In this document: in pieces, positions 33,403 to 42,269 of the stretch
Numbering within the stretch: position 1 is the first letter of the stretch
Layout of the letters: the number at the start of each line of letters is the position of its first letter
Origin: Nodosilinea sp. LEGE 07298
GTDB lineage: Bacteria; Cyanobacteriota; Cyanobacteriia; Phormidesmidales; Phormidesmidaceae
Length of the DNA: 43,113 nt
Reading direction: 5' to 3'
Assembly (NCBI RefSeq): GCF_015207265.1
Contig: NZ_JADEXE010000019.1
Location: 1-43,113, forward strand
The notes under the pieces: generated by a model
Told to the model about the DNA's origin: nothing
The model's database searches: none
What the model saw: the letters and a program-made list of their open reading frames with translations, nothing else
Program-made: the position numbers and the translations under genes

Positions 33403-34974
33403 ATGATGCGCGATCGCAAGACCTACTTTAGGCGCTTACTAACGGCCACAGCGGTGATGCTGCTGCTCATCGCTGGGGCACCTGCCGCATTTACACAGTC
33501 TGCCCAGGGGCTAGCGGCAGGACTGGAGCGCTTCTACAACCAGGAGCTGACCTTTGGTTCCTGTGAGAGTTTTGCAGCTAGTACGCTTGAGGAACAACTG
33601 TACGTTGACCCATTCAATTGTGCTCGGCTCGAAGTGCCACTAGACTACAACGACCCCACCGGCGAAACTATGCAGATTGCGGTGCTACGCCTGCCAGCGC
33701 AAGGCGAGCCGAGTGAGCGCATCGGTTCGCTGGTGATCAACCCAGGCGGCCCAGGTGGCTCGGGGATGCAAGTTGCTGTCCTTTCGGCGGTGGGCCTAAG
33801 AGACAGTCCACTGCTGCAACGCTTCGATTGGGTCGGCTTCGACCCACGCAGCGTCGGGGCCTCAAGCCCAGCGATTAGTTGTTTCACCGATGCAGAGAGT
33901 GACAGGGGCGAAAACAAAACCACCTTGTTGGGTACGTCAGGGGAGTGGACCACGGCCGACACCCGTGAGTTGATGGAGCAGTGCGCCAATGGGTCGGGCG
34001 GTGAAGCGGTTCTCGCTGCCGTCGGCACCCGGAATGTAGCCAGGGATATGGACGTGCTCCGCGCCGCCCTAGGTGACGAGACCCTCACCTTCTTCGGACA
34101 GAGCTACGGCACCCGGCTCGGTGCGGTCTACGCCGAGATGTTTCCGCAGAACGTGAGGGCAATGGTTTTGGACGGTGTGCTGGACCCTCGACAGGGCAGT
34201 GCGGAACGCAGACTGGCGCTCCACGCCGGATTCCAGCGATCGTTCGATCTGATGGCTGAGTTCTGCACCCAGAGCCCAGATTGCCCACTCGGTACCAACT
34301 CCGAGCAATCCACCGCCGTGTTCCAAACCCTGGTGCAACCGCTGATCGATGACCCGGTACCCGCCGGGAACGGACGCACGCTGAACTTCTTCCAGGCCAC
34401 GGGTGGCGTGGGTACCGGACTCTACACCGCTGAGGCATGGCCGAGGGTCATCGATGGCATCGCCCAGCTCAAGACCGAAGGACGCGGCGACCAGCTGCTC
34501 GCCATCCATGATGGTTTCCACGGTAGAGATTCCAACGGCACGTGGACCAACTTTATCGAGGCCAACCTCGCGATCAACTGCAACGACGAGGAGCGCCGCA
34601 CCCCTGAGCAGGAGGCCGACCTGCGCCGCCAGATTTTCAAGGTGAACCCCTTCCTCGATACCGGACGCGACGTTGAGGGCGTCACCCGCGACGCCTGCGA
34701 GTTCTGGCCTGGTGAGCCGACCCTCGGCTTCCCCTACGCTCAGGACGTTGAGGGTTTACCCGACACGCTGATCATCTCTATTACTGGCGACCCTGCCACC
34801 CCCTACGGCGCTGGGGCCAGTCTGGCCGAGGCGCTCGGCGGTACCGTGCTCACTGTCGAGGGAGAGCGGCACACTGTCGCCCTTGAGGGCATCAACCCCT
34901 GCGTCAATGCGATCGTTGCCGACTACCTGATTGACCTTGAAATACCCGGAGAGGGCGATCGCTGCCTCCTCTAG
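33403..34974 (+). CDS. secreted alpha/beta-hydrolase, TAP (tripeptidyl aminopeptidase)-like
   Basis: 523 residues from ATG 33403, chosen for the AGGAGGAGA just upstream; an in-frame ATG at 33319 would add 28 residues that hide the signal peptide. The signal peptide is RRLLTATAVMLLLIAGAPAAF. The fold is that of Streptomyces SlpD/TAP exopeptidases: INPGGPGGSG oxyanion loop, nucleophile Ser234 in GQSYGTR, Asp463 in TGDPATPY and His490 in GERHTVA, with a C-terminal TAP-like domain including cysteines. It would trim N-terminal peptides outside the cytoplasm. The high GC and actinobacterial style match the CPBP gene, suggesting one transferred segment. Confidence 0.9.
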   Translation: MMRDRKTYFRRLLTATAVMLLLIAGAPAAFTQSAQGLAAGLERFYNQELTFGSCESFAASTLEEQLYVDPFNCARLEVPLDYNDPTGETMQIAVLRLPAQGEPSERIGSLVINPGGPGGSGMQVAVLSAVGLRDSPLLQRFDWVGFDPRSVGASSPAISCFTDAESDRGENKTTLLGTSGEWTTADTRELMEQCANGSGGEAVLAAVGTRNVARDMDVLRAALGDETLTFFGQSYGTRLGAVYAEMFPQNVRAMVLDGVLDPRQGSAERRLALHAGFQRSFDLMAEFCTQSPDCPLGTNSEQSTAVFQTLVQPLIDDPVPAGNGRTLNFFQATGGVGTGLYTAEAWPRVIDGIAQLKTEGRGDQLLAIHDGFHGRDSNGTWTNFIEANLAINCNDEERRTPEQEADLRRQIFKVNPFLDTGRDVEGVTRDACEFWPGEPTLGFPYAQDVEGLPDTLIISITGDPATPYGAGASLAEALGGTVLTVEGERHTVALEGINPCVNAIVADYLIDLEIPGEGDRCLL

Positions 34975-35040
34975 CCATCCCAGTAGCGTCATAAGGAGCT
35001 AGAAACCCCTATCAACAATCGTACTGAACAGAGAAACACT

Positions 35041-35442
35041 ATGGATAAGCCCGAGTTCTTTGTCACCCCCGGCTATGGGGAATACATGCTAGATAAATTG
35101 CATTACTCACAAGCGGTAAAAATTGGCGATCGCGTAGAGACATCAGGCCAAGGTGGCTGGGATGACGATCTGCAAATTCCTGAATCGCTTGCGGACGAAA
35201 TTGCTCAAGCGTTTCGGAACGTAGAGCGCACCTTGGCGACTGCCGGTGCAAGTTGGGAGCATGTGGTCCACATCAATTCTTACCATGTTGGCGGGTTGCC
35301 TGCGGAGGTTAACGATGCGATGGTTAGGCTATATCTCCACTACATGCCCAACCACGCCCCCATTTGGACACAGATAGGCGTCGCGGCGCTGGGACTGCCC
35401 ACGATGCGGATTGAAATCCGCGTTACTGCAATAGTCCCGTAA
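35041..35442 (+). CDS. RidA/YjgF-family protein
   Basis: 133 residues, single domain, cytoplasmic. The family core is present (YSQAVKIGDRVETSGQGGWD, AFRNVERTLATAGASWEHVV, ending MRIEIRVTAIVP). RidA deaminates reactive enamines/imines using an arginine just before the (S)xVEVxxL strand. Here that segment is PIWTQIGVAALGLP, without the arginine, so canonical imine deaminase activity is doubtful and it fits better with one of the Rid subgroups lacking it. Stands alone between the TAP hydrolase and a pseudogene. Confidence 0.9.
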   Translation: MDKPEFFVTPGYGEYMLDKLHYSQAVKIGDRVETSGQGGWDDDLQIPESLADEIAQAFRNVERTLATAGASWEHVVHINSYHVGGLPAEVNDAMVRLYLHYMPNHAPIWTQIGVAALGLPTMRIEIRVTAIVP

Positions 35443-35519
35443 GTTTCACACCAGCGGCAGCGCTAGCCAGCGCTGCCGCTAATGCGTAGAACGAAACGTT
35501 TTTACCGCAGCAAGACAGT

Positions 35520-35921
35520 ATGATGAATTATCGTTTCCTTTTGTTTGATCCTCTAGTCGCAAGCAGTACAAGACTATATTCTCTCTTTGCGCTCGATGCA
35601 GGTGTTGTTCGTAATGAATTTCAAGTTTTTGAGTGGGATGGAGTGGAAAGAGACTTCGCTCCATAAAATCGAGACCAAGATTTGCGCTCAGCTATGCGAA
35701 ATTCAACCGTTTAGGTTTACAAAACGTTTGCTAACGCAATCGGCGAAGCGAAAGCAAGAGAGTATCTGACAAGAATTGATTATGGAAACGCAGACCCAAG
35801 TACTAACGAAAGTGCTTATTGGATTGATGTAGCGGAGGGGTGTTTCCATGAAACTGCTTTGGGTTGGGGAATTCAAGCCTCTCATAAAATGCCCCTATTC
35901 ATCCACTCTGGTCTTATTTGA
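35520..35921 (+). pseudogene. 133-codon frame broken by two in-frame stops
   Basis: From ATG 35520 one uninterrupted phase reads MMNYRFLLFDPLVASSTRLY onward to VERDFAP, TAA (35664-35666), NRDQDLRSAMRNSTV, TAG (35712-35714), then VYKTFANAIGEAKAREYLTR and on to HKMPLFIHSGLI and TGA at 35919. Protein-like composition on both sides of both stops, in the same phase, argues for a decayed gene with point nonsense mutations. I do not recognise the family. The surrounding DNA is AT-richer than the flanks. Confidence 0.5.
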
Positions 35922-36040
35922 GACTCCTTGCACAGCAACCCTTTCAAAACTTTTCTGCACCATTAAAAACGGCTCTCTCACGACTGCCCAACAACTCCGA
36001 ATAAAGCGTCCTCACCTTTAGATAGTTACTATAAATAAAA

Positions 36041-36070
36041 TCCATGGAGGGATTAAAAGCCCCCCATGGA
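36041..36070. terminator. stem-loop downstream of rfpC
   Basis: TCCATGGAGGG and CCCCCCATGGA pair over 11 bases with one mismatch around an 8-base AT-rich loop. It lies about 260 bases beyond the rfpC stop on the minus strand and 120 after the pseudogene. Position suggests a terminator, but there is no T tract. Confidence 0.35.
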
Positions 36071-36326
36071 AATTAGGAGGATTGAGTCAACGTGCAATAG
36101 CGATCATAAAGAATCAGCTATTACACTCATCAATGAGTGACTGAATAGTAAACTAATAATCTGAAGTTCTTAGGAAGATGCCTTGGGCAATGAAGATTGC
36201 TGCACCTATACCGATTCTAGATCGGGATGAGTAGTTTTCCCACAGCAGAACTTTATGTCTAGACCTGGATGAGAATTAGTAATAACCCCCCCCATGCCCA
36301 TTATCTATTGACAAAATGAGCTATCG

Positions 36327-36701
36327 TTATCTCGCTAGAGCCTGAGCAATCTGGTCTGATAGACTGTAAGGATCGTAGGGTTTAGTAATCAGGGCCGCAA
36401 TATTAAGCTGGTTAAACTGTCGCTGCTCACCCGATTGAGCCTTCGCGGTGAGTAAGATAATGGGAATCTGAGAAGTGGCAGTATTTTCCCGCAGTTTCTG
36501 CATGGTGGTTAAACCATCCATGCCCGGCATCATAATATCTAAGAGAATGGCGTCTGGCTTTTCTGCGGCAGCTTTGAGCAGTCCTTCATAGCCAGAACTC
36601 GCTAAAATAACCTCCCACTCGCCGGTAATTTCGAGACACATTTGGGTGGCTTCTCGAATATCAGCTTCATCATCAATAATAAGGATACGCTTATTGGTCA
36701 T
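36327..36701 (-). CDS. rfpC: CheY-like single-domain response regulator (RfpC-like)
   Basis: 124 residues, one receiver domain only: acidic pocket Asp10-Asp11, phosphoacceptor Asp55 (LLDIMMPGMDG), Thr85 and Lys107 (ITKPYD). There is no output domain. In the far-red photoacclimation (FaRLiP) system such a protein, RfpC, shuttles phosphate between the phytochrome kinase RfpA and the DNA-binding RfpB. Its start overlaps the kinase gene by 11 bases, so the two are coupled. The RfpC label rests on the neighbours; the domain itself is generic. Confidence 0.85.
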   Translation of the reverse strand: MTNKRILIIDDEADIREATQMCLEITGEWEVILASSGYEGLLKAAAEKPDAILLDIMMPGMDGLTTMQKLRENTATSQIPIILLTAKAQSGEQRQFNQLNIAALITKPYDPYSLSDQIAQALAR

Positions 36702-39300
36702 GGGTCACGTCATAGATGGGTAGGGTAAAGAAAAATGTGCTGCCTTGATCTAAGGTGCTTTCTGCCCAAATTTGGCCGCCGTGCTGTTGAACAATGCTAC
36801 GGCAGATGGCTAGCCCTAGCCCTGTGCCACCCTGGTGTTCATCGTCAAGAACATGGAGTTGTTCAAATTGATCAAAAATGGTTTCCAGCTTGTTTTCTGG
36901 AATGCCTTTACCCTGATCCTGAACTGCAATAATTATTGCTTTAGGATTGGACTCTATCGTTGATTTCGAGGGAAGAGAGATAGGCTGAGGCCGGGGTATC
37001 AGTGGTGAGGTTGAAGATGCCTGACGATGGTCTTGCCCTTCTTGGTCGTAGAAACTGGCCGTAATCTGTACCGTAGATCCTGGCGGCGAAAATTTAATCG
37101 CGTTACTCAGTAAGTTGGCTAGGGTTTGGATAATTCGGTCGGGGTCGACCCAAAAATTAATTGAAAGGGATGACACAACAAGATTAATTGATTTTTTTTC
37201 GGCGATCGCTCGCATCTCGTCAACCGCTTGAGCGATCAGCTTAGCCAGGTCACAGGCTTGCTTTCTCAGGGTAACTTTGCCGAGCTTGATGCGCTCAATA
37301 TCTAAAATATCGTTGACCAACCGCACCAGTCGATTGGTGTTAGAGAAAGCAATTTCCATCATGCGTCGACGCTTATTTTCAGCCACGTCGAGGTCGTCGT
37401 TGGCCAACAGCCCTAAGGCGGTGCGGATGGATGTGAGGGGAGTTCTTAGCTCATGGCTAACCACCGAGATAAATTCGTCTTTAAGCCGCTCAACGATCTG
37501 GCGTTCGGTGATATCTTTGAATATCACAACAGCGCCTAAAATATTGCTCTGATCTTGAATTGGGGCGCTGGTGTATTCTACCGGGAAGTAGTCACCCTGG
37601 TGTTTACGAAACAGGTCGCCGGAAATATGGTGATGAGTCCCCTCGTGGAGAGTTCTAAAGATAGGGCTGTGCTCCCAGGGGTAGGGTGTACCGTCAGCCT
37701 TTGCGGGGTCTACTAAGTGGGGTATAAGCTGATCCAACATTTCTTCTCTGGAATAGCCTAAGATTTCGGCGGCGGCTGGGTTGACAAAAATAATTTGTCC
37801 CTCGGCATTTAACCCACAAATACCTTCACCAGCAGATTCAAGAATCAGTTCATTTTGATGGCTGAGGCGGTTTAACGAATCTTGGGCTAGATGGAGTTGC
37901 CTAAGGGTATTTTCCCGTTCGGCAATTTCTCGTTTTAGGTCAGTGTTGGCCTGCTGTAGCTCCTTTGTGCGCTGGGTAACCCGGCCCTCTAGTTCTGTAT
38001 TGAGGGCTTGAATTTGGCAGTAGAGGCGACTTTGATAAATGACCTGGGCAAAGTGGTGGGCCAGGGTATGGGCTAGGTCAATGTCGTTGCTCGCCCAGGG
38101 CTGAGTTTGACCTTGTTTCAACTCTCGCCAGGTTTCAAATGACTGCCGGGGCCGATCTTGGCGGGGGTCAGTGCTGTCTAATCGACCGGCCCAGATGGTT
38201 TCTACTGCTATGGCCTGGCGAAAAATGGTGAGGTAGCCCAGGTGTTGATTGCGGTAGAACAGTTGCGCCACCAAAATGCCACAAATATTCTTCAATTGCA
38301 GGGCCGATTTGAGCAATGGGGATGCCTGGGAGTCGGGCAAATGATCAATGGCCCACAGCAGTTCGTTGGGCTTAGCTGGGGCTTCGCTCTGTAGCCAAGA
38401 TCGCCAGGCTAGCAGCTGTTCGAGAGGGGGGACAGCTATAGCTGAAGACGGGTAGCTTTGGTGATCGGTGACCGGGGACTGCACAGTGGTTTTGGGCACC
38501 AGATGGGCGGGTTGCTGCCCAGTGATGAGCAGTTGTTTTTTAGGGTTGGGGCCAGGAGTATTGAGGTAGAGTCTGCCGCCAACACCGCTGAGGGCTTTTA
38601 CGGTTTTGGTCAGGGCGGTTTGAAGGGCAGGCGTAGGGGTTTTGTGCAGGAGGGTGACGACCTGGTTGACGGTCGCTTCGTGCCTAGCCTGGAGACGGCT
38701 CTGGCTCAGCAGCAGGGCGTGGGCGATGGCCACCGATACCTGATCGGACACCAGCTGTACCACTTCTAGTTGGTTGGGGCTGATGCGTCGCGGGGTGCTG
38801 TGGTGGGCAACCAGCAGCCCCCAAAGCCGCTGCTCATGGAGCACTGGCACGACGAGGGAGGACTGAACCCCCATATTGGTCAAGTACTCGACATGGCAGG
38901 GGTCAACTGAGCGAAACCAAATGTCTTGGTGTAGGGGGGCTTGGGTCTGGGGATGCAGTAAGGGGCTAATGCCAATTTCTTGCTCGGCCACGTTAACGAT
39001 GTGGCGCTGACGGGTGATTAAAAATAGCTCGCGTGCCTCTTGGGGAATATCCTCGGCGGGAAATCGATGCCCCAGTAGGGACGGTAGCCGCTGCCCTTGA
39101 ATGGATTCGGCGACTACTTCACCACTGCCATCAGGTTCAAACCGATAGAGTTTGACCCGGTCAATTTTGAGAAAGGTGCGCACCTCGGTGGCGGTGGCCG
39201 ACAAAATTTCTGATAGCTCCAGGGACTGACGGATGCGGTCGGTCATCCGGTGCAGCAGGGCTTCGAGGGAGGGTTTGGGACCACTGAGGGAAAACAACAT
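36691..39300 (-). CDS. rfpA: knotless phytochrome histidine kinase (RfpA-like)
   Basis: 869 residues. There is no N-terminal PAS, so it is knotless. The GAF domain (about 20-200) has the DIP motif EDIPQEAR at 83-90 and a bilin-attachment Cys135 followed by His136 (SVDPCHVEYLTNMG), the Cph1 position. The PHY domain (about 205-420) has the tongue motif PRQSFETW at 384-391. A coiled coil (430-475), a PAS domain (about 480-600), HisKA with His616 (SHELRTPL) and a HATPase with G-boxes near 795 and 824 follow. It should sense red/far-red light and phosphorylate the partner regulators. It starts 12 bases after the rfpB stop. The domain plan and neighbours match RfpA of FaRLiP. Confidence 0.9.
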   Translation of the reverse strand: MLFSLSGPKPSLEALLHRMTDRIRQSLELSEILSATATEVRTFLKIDRVKLYRFEPDGSGEVVAESIQGQRLPSLLGHRFPAEDIPQEARELFLITRQRHIVNVAEQEIGISPLLHPQTQAPLHQDIWFRSVDPCHVEYLTNMGVQSSLVVPVLHEQRLWGLLVAHHSTPRRISPNQLEVVQLVSDQVSVAIAHALLLSQSRLQARHEATVNQVVTLLHKTPTPALQTALTKTVKALSGVGGRLYLNTPGPNPKKQLLITGQQPAHLVPKTTVQSPVTDHQSYPSSAIAVPPLEQLLAWRSWLQSEAPAKPNELLWAIDHLPDSQASPLLKSALQLKNICGILVAQLFYRNQHLGYLTIFRQAIAVETIWAGRLDSTDPRQDRPRQSFETWRELKQGQTQPWASNDIDLAHTLAHHFAQVIYQSRLYCQIQALNTELEGRVTQRTKELQQANTDLKREIAERENTLRQLHLAQDSLNRLSHQNELILESAGEGICGLNAEGQIIFVNPAAAEILGYSREEMLDQLIPHLVDPAKADGTPYPWEHSPIFRTLHEGTHHHISGDLFRKHQGDYFPVEYTSAPIQDQSNILGAVVIFKDITERQIVERLKDEFISVVSHELRTPLTSIRTALGLLANDDLDVAENKRRRMMEIAFSNTNRLVRLVNDILDIERIKLGKVTLRKQACDLAKLIAQAVDEMRAIAEKKSINLVVSSLSINFWVDPDRIIQTLANLLSNAIKFSPPGSTVQITASFYDQEGQDHRQASSTSPLIPRPQPISLPSKSTIESNPKAIIIAVQDQGKGIPENKLETIFDQFEQLHVLDDEHQGGTGLGLAICRSIVQQHGGQIWAESTLDQGSTFFFTLPIYDVTHDQ

Positions 39301-39312
39301 GGCGGTAGCCGA

Positions 39313-41292
39313 TCAACCGATCGCCGAGGGTAGACAGTCTCTAGATATGACAGCGGTTTGCCGCCGCACCTGGTAGAACAGCCGCTTTACCAGGTCGGAC
39401 TCGGTGAGAGATTTATCGATGATGTCGTTGGCCCCGGCCAGCATGGCGGCATGTTTGCGGGCGGCATCGGTATAGGCGGTCAAGAAGACCACTGGGAGCT
39501 GCTGCCACCTTGGCGTCTGACGCACCACCTGGCACAGATCAATACCATTAAAGTCAGGCATTTCGATGTCGAGCACCAGCAGGTCTGGGCAAGTTGACTG
39601 GAGGGTATGCCAGAAGTTGGGGGCGTGGTCTAGGGTGGTGATTTGGGTGCCCCAGGGTTCTAGTATGGTGCGCAGGGCCAGCAACATTTGGGGGTCGTCG
39701 TCAACGATCAAGACTTTGGCGGGGGCAGGGCGCGATCGCACCTCTATGCCCCCACTGAAAATTTGCGCTACCTCTGGGTTGTGCAAAAACGAAACCTGAC
39801 CTAGCCGGGCTGCTCTAATCCGGTTCTTTAAGCTGCCGTCGGCACTGCATACCAAAACCGATAGGCACGGCATGGGGTTGATTAGATCTGAGATTTGCGC
39901 CAGGGTAGCTGGGTCGGTCTGGCGCAAACAGCATTTGAAAATGCTGAGATCGGGTAGCGGCGCTGAGGCCCCCTCTAGCTGAGTCTTGGGGATTGGGGCG
40001 CGATAGCTAGAGGTTACCTGCTGCTGGAAAACCTGCCAGTGCGCTTGATCTGAAATTGTTTGTACCGTCAACCCCCGATCTTGAGCAGCCTGAGCCAGGG
40101 TTCGTTCTAGCTCGGTACTGTCTTTATCATCGACGATCACTAGCTGCGGTAGAGGCGATCGCGCCTCTGGTGGGGTCGCGATCGCGATCGGAGGGCCTTT
40201 GCTCAACTCCTGCTCAAGGGCCATCACCCAGCTCCACAGCTGTGCCCGAGATTCAGGCGGCAATGGCGTAGAAAACTGCTGCTCGATCCGCCGGGCCAGA
40301 TCTGATCCAGTAGACAGGCCAAATACCCCCAGTGCGCCTTTAAGGCTATGGGCCGCGCGATGGCCCTGTTGGTGCAGGTCAGCGGAGAGCTGGTTGGCTT
40401 CTAAGGCCTCAACGGCCCTTTTTACAATGGTTAGCCGTTCTTCATGGTGAACTTTAACCGTAGACCAAAGCGATCGCAGGGCGGTGTGGATCTGCTGCCG
40501 CCGAGGATGCTCCCACGGGTCGGCCCCTGGGGCGGTAGAACTGGCACTCGGCTCACTCTGCGGCTGCCCATGGCCAGAAGCCGCAGCTGGAGAGACCAAT
40601 AGGTCGCCAATCGATGGATTCGGTGGCTTAAGACGATAGCCAACCCCGTAGACGGTTTTAATTAAGTCAGCGGGGGCACCGACCTCGGTCAGTTTGCGGC
40701 GCAGCCCCTTAATATGAGCCGTCACCGTATCTTCACCAGGGGCTTCGCCGCAGTTCCACAAGCTGTCGATAATCGCGCTACGGCTAAACACCTGGGATGG
40801 CTTGCGCAGAAATAGCTCTAGCAGGCGGTACTCCTTAGGTGTCAGATTGAGAGCTGTTTCACCATAGGTGACCTCCTGGGAGTTGGGATCTAGCTGTAAA
40901 TCTCCCCACTCCAGCAGAGATAGTATGGGGGCTTGGGCTCGCCTCAATAGCACTCGCACCCGAGCTAAAAGTTCGTCTAGCTCAAAGGGCTTGGTGATAT
41001 AGTCGTCGGCCCCGGCATTAAGCCCGGCAATTTTGCGGCTGCTAGAGTCGAGGGCCGTCACCATTAGCACCGGCATCTGGTAGGCATTGTCTCGCAGCTT
41101 TTGGCAAAATTTAATGCCGTCGAGCTTGGGCAAAACTACATCTAGCACGATTAAGTCATAGTCAAACGCCTTAACCAGTTGCCAGCCCATGTGGCCATCG
41201 CTAGCGACATCTACAGCATAGTGTTCAACAGCAAAGCCTTTTTCAAGGACTTTTGTGATAGATTCATCATCCTCAACGAGCAGTATTCTCAT
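39313..41292 (-). CDS. rfpB: multi-domain DNA-binding response regulator (RfpB-like)
   Basis: 659 residues. Receiver 1 (1-118) has Asp51 and Lys101. An OmpR-type winged helix (about 125-225) has LTPKEYRLLELFL and the wing VYGVGYRLKP. An HPt-like domain (about 262-360) has phospho-His315 (AAHSLKG). A degenerate receiver-like segment (about 383-515, LVIVDDKD but no clear phospho-Asp) follows, then receiver 2 (525-645) with Asp575 and Lys627. Two receivers flanking a winged helix is the described plan of RfpB, the FaRLiP transcription activator. First gene of the rfpB-rfpA-rfpC unit, preceded by an AT-rich leader of about 150 bases. Confidence 0.9.
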   Translation of the reverse strand: MRILLVEDDESITKVLEKGFAVEHYAVDVASDGHMGWQLVKAFDYDLIVLDVVLPKLDGIKFCQKLRDNAYQMPVLMVTALDSSSRKIAGLNAGADDYITKPFELDELLARVRVLLRRAQAPILSLLEWGDLQLDPNSQEVTYGETALNLTPKEYRLLELFLRKPSQVFSRSAIIDSLWNCGEAPGEDTVTAHIKGLRRKLTEVGAPADLIKTVYGVGYRLKPPNPSIGDLLVSPAAASGHGQPQSEPSASSTAPGADPWEHPRRQQIHTALRSLWSTVKVHHEERLTIVKRAVEALEANQLSADLHQQGHRAAHSLKGALGVFGLSTGSDLARRIEQQFSTPLPPESRAQLWSWVMALEQELSKGPPIAIATPPEARSPLPQLVIVDDKDSTELERTLAQAAQDRGLTVQTISDQAHWQVFQQQVTSSYRAPIPKTQLEGASAPLPDLSIFKCCLRQTDPATLAQISDLINPMPCLSVLVCSADGSLKNRIRAARLGQVSFLHNPEVAQIFSGGIEVRSRPAPAKVLIVDDDPQMLLALRTILEPWGTQITTLDHAPNFWHTLQSTCPDLLVLDIEMPDFNGIDLCQVVRQTPRWQQLPVVFLTAYTDAARKHAAMLAGANDIIDKSLTESDLVKRLFYQVRRQTAVISRDCLPSAIG

Positions 41293-41731
41293 TGTCTTTT
41301 CCGCCTAGGTATCGACATTAGCCAAGCAAACCCTGGCTCATGCAGGAAAACGGGAAACAAGGGATCAATGATTTTTGTTTAATAGCATTATTAATTATTT
41401 TAATAAAATCTTGCTGAAGTTTATGAAAGTTAATAATTCTTAGAATGGTAACTTTTGGGCGGCTAGTCGGGTTCTAGTCCAGGCGAAAACAAACCCAGCA
41501 GCAAGGTCTTTTTTGAGTGACGCTACAGATCCTGAGTCAGGCTTAATGTCGGTGATTGATTAACTTAAATGTTCAGGAAAACAGTCATTCCTAAGTTATA
41601 GAAAACTCATAAGAAAAACTCAAAAAGCAATATCGGCATATTGTTTTGCGTTGGCAGAGCCTCGCCTTGGATGGTGTTTAAAAAGCGATCTATTGTAGCT
41701 TAAATCATCTGCCAATCTCCCTGGCCGGGTG

Positions 41732-41746
41732 TATGCAGCGGTTGGA
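41732..41746 (+). repeat. 15-base direct repeat, copy 1
   Basis: TATGCAGCGGTTGGA, identical to 43004-43018 and in the same orientation; both copies continue with an A-rich stretch. This copy is about 440 bases upstream of rfpB. It could be a shared regulator site or chance. Confidence 0.45.
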
Positions 41747-41847
41747 AAAACTCCCCTGTTCCCCTAAAAGTTGGGGTCTGATTCCACTTCGAAGTCCCCC
41801 TTTTTGTAAGCATCCCTAAGTAGGTAAGCGCAATTAAATATGAGTCG

Positions 41848-41917
41848 ATGTAGGTTGAGGCTGAGGCACGAAACCCAATGCCCGCATGGGTTACGCTGTC
41901 GCTAACCCATCCTACAT
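41848..41917. repeat. MITE-like imperfect palindrome
   Basis: The left half begins ATGTAGGTTG and runs to ACCCAATGC; the right half is its approximate reverse complement, ending CCCATCCTACAT. The inner part (AAACCCA / TGGGTT) also pairs. Sequences of this ATGTAGG...CCTACAT type recur as dispersed repeats in cyanobacterial genomes. Confidence 0.55.
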
Positions 41918-41950
41918 TTGAATTGGCCCACCCACTTAGGGCCACGCTGG

Positions 41951-42078
41951 CTGAGCGGAGTCGTAAACCTTTCGGCAGGCTTCGCCAACATGCAACGTCT
42001 CCCAAAGGGAGAAAGCCAAAATCTCCCCGGTATGTTCCCTAGCCCCTTTGGGGCGGCTCCACTAACGACTCCGCTCAG
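41951..42078. repeat. 14-base perfect inverted repeat with 100-base interior
   Basis: CTGAGCGGAGTCGT (41951-41964) and ACGACTCCGCTCAG (42065-42078) are exact reverse complements. No transposase lies between them. This could be the ends of a small non-autonomous element. Confidence 0.5.
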
Positions 42079-42103
42079 AGAACGGTTATAGCTGTAGCCA
42101 ATT

Positions 42104-42173
42104 GGATTAGGACGTCTGTCAGACGAGCGTTCAAACGTTTGAACGTTTTCAGGATTGATTGATGTCCTAACCC
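42104..42173. repeat. nested palindrome with an 18-bp perfect core
   Basis: The core CGTTCAAACGTTTGAACG (42128-42145) is a perfect 18-bp palindrome. To its left is a hairpin CGTCTG t CAGACG (42113-42125). The whole is framed by TTAGGAC (42107-42113) and GTCCTAA (42164-42170). It lies 97 bases past the psaJ stop on the minus strand. It could be an operator, an mRNA-stabilising structure or a small mobile repeat. Confidence 0.6.
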
Positions 42174-42269
42174 AGGTGACTCTGGCTATACCCTTTTAAG
42201 GAGAATTTAGGGGGATCGCTAGCTTTGGCAGAGCGGGTTTCTGATGATGGGTACTTAAAATGTTTCACC

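Larger units (their letters stand above)
41293..42269. other. 977-base spacer between psaJ and rfpB, repeat-rich
   Basis: No gene supported; a 101-codon minus frame at 41700-42005 merely reads through repeats. The first 150 bases upstream of rfpB are AT-rich and should hold its promoter. The rest contains several inverted repeats listed separately. This could be a regulatory region, a decayed mobile element, or both. Confidence 0.6.

Noticed and set aside
41700-42005. 101-codon minus-strand frame between rfpB and psaJ
   Set aside because: It reads through the palindromic repeats, has no ribosome site and no recognisable protein content.
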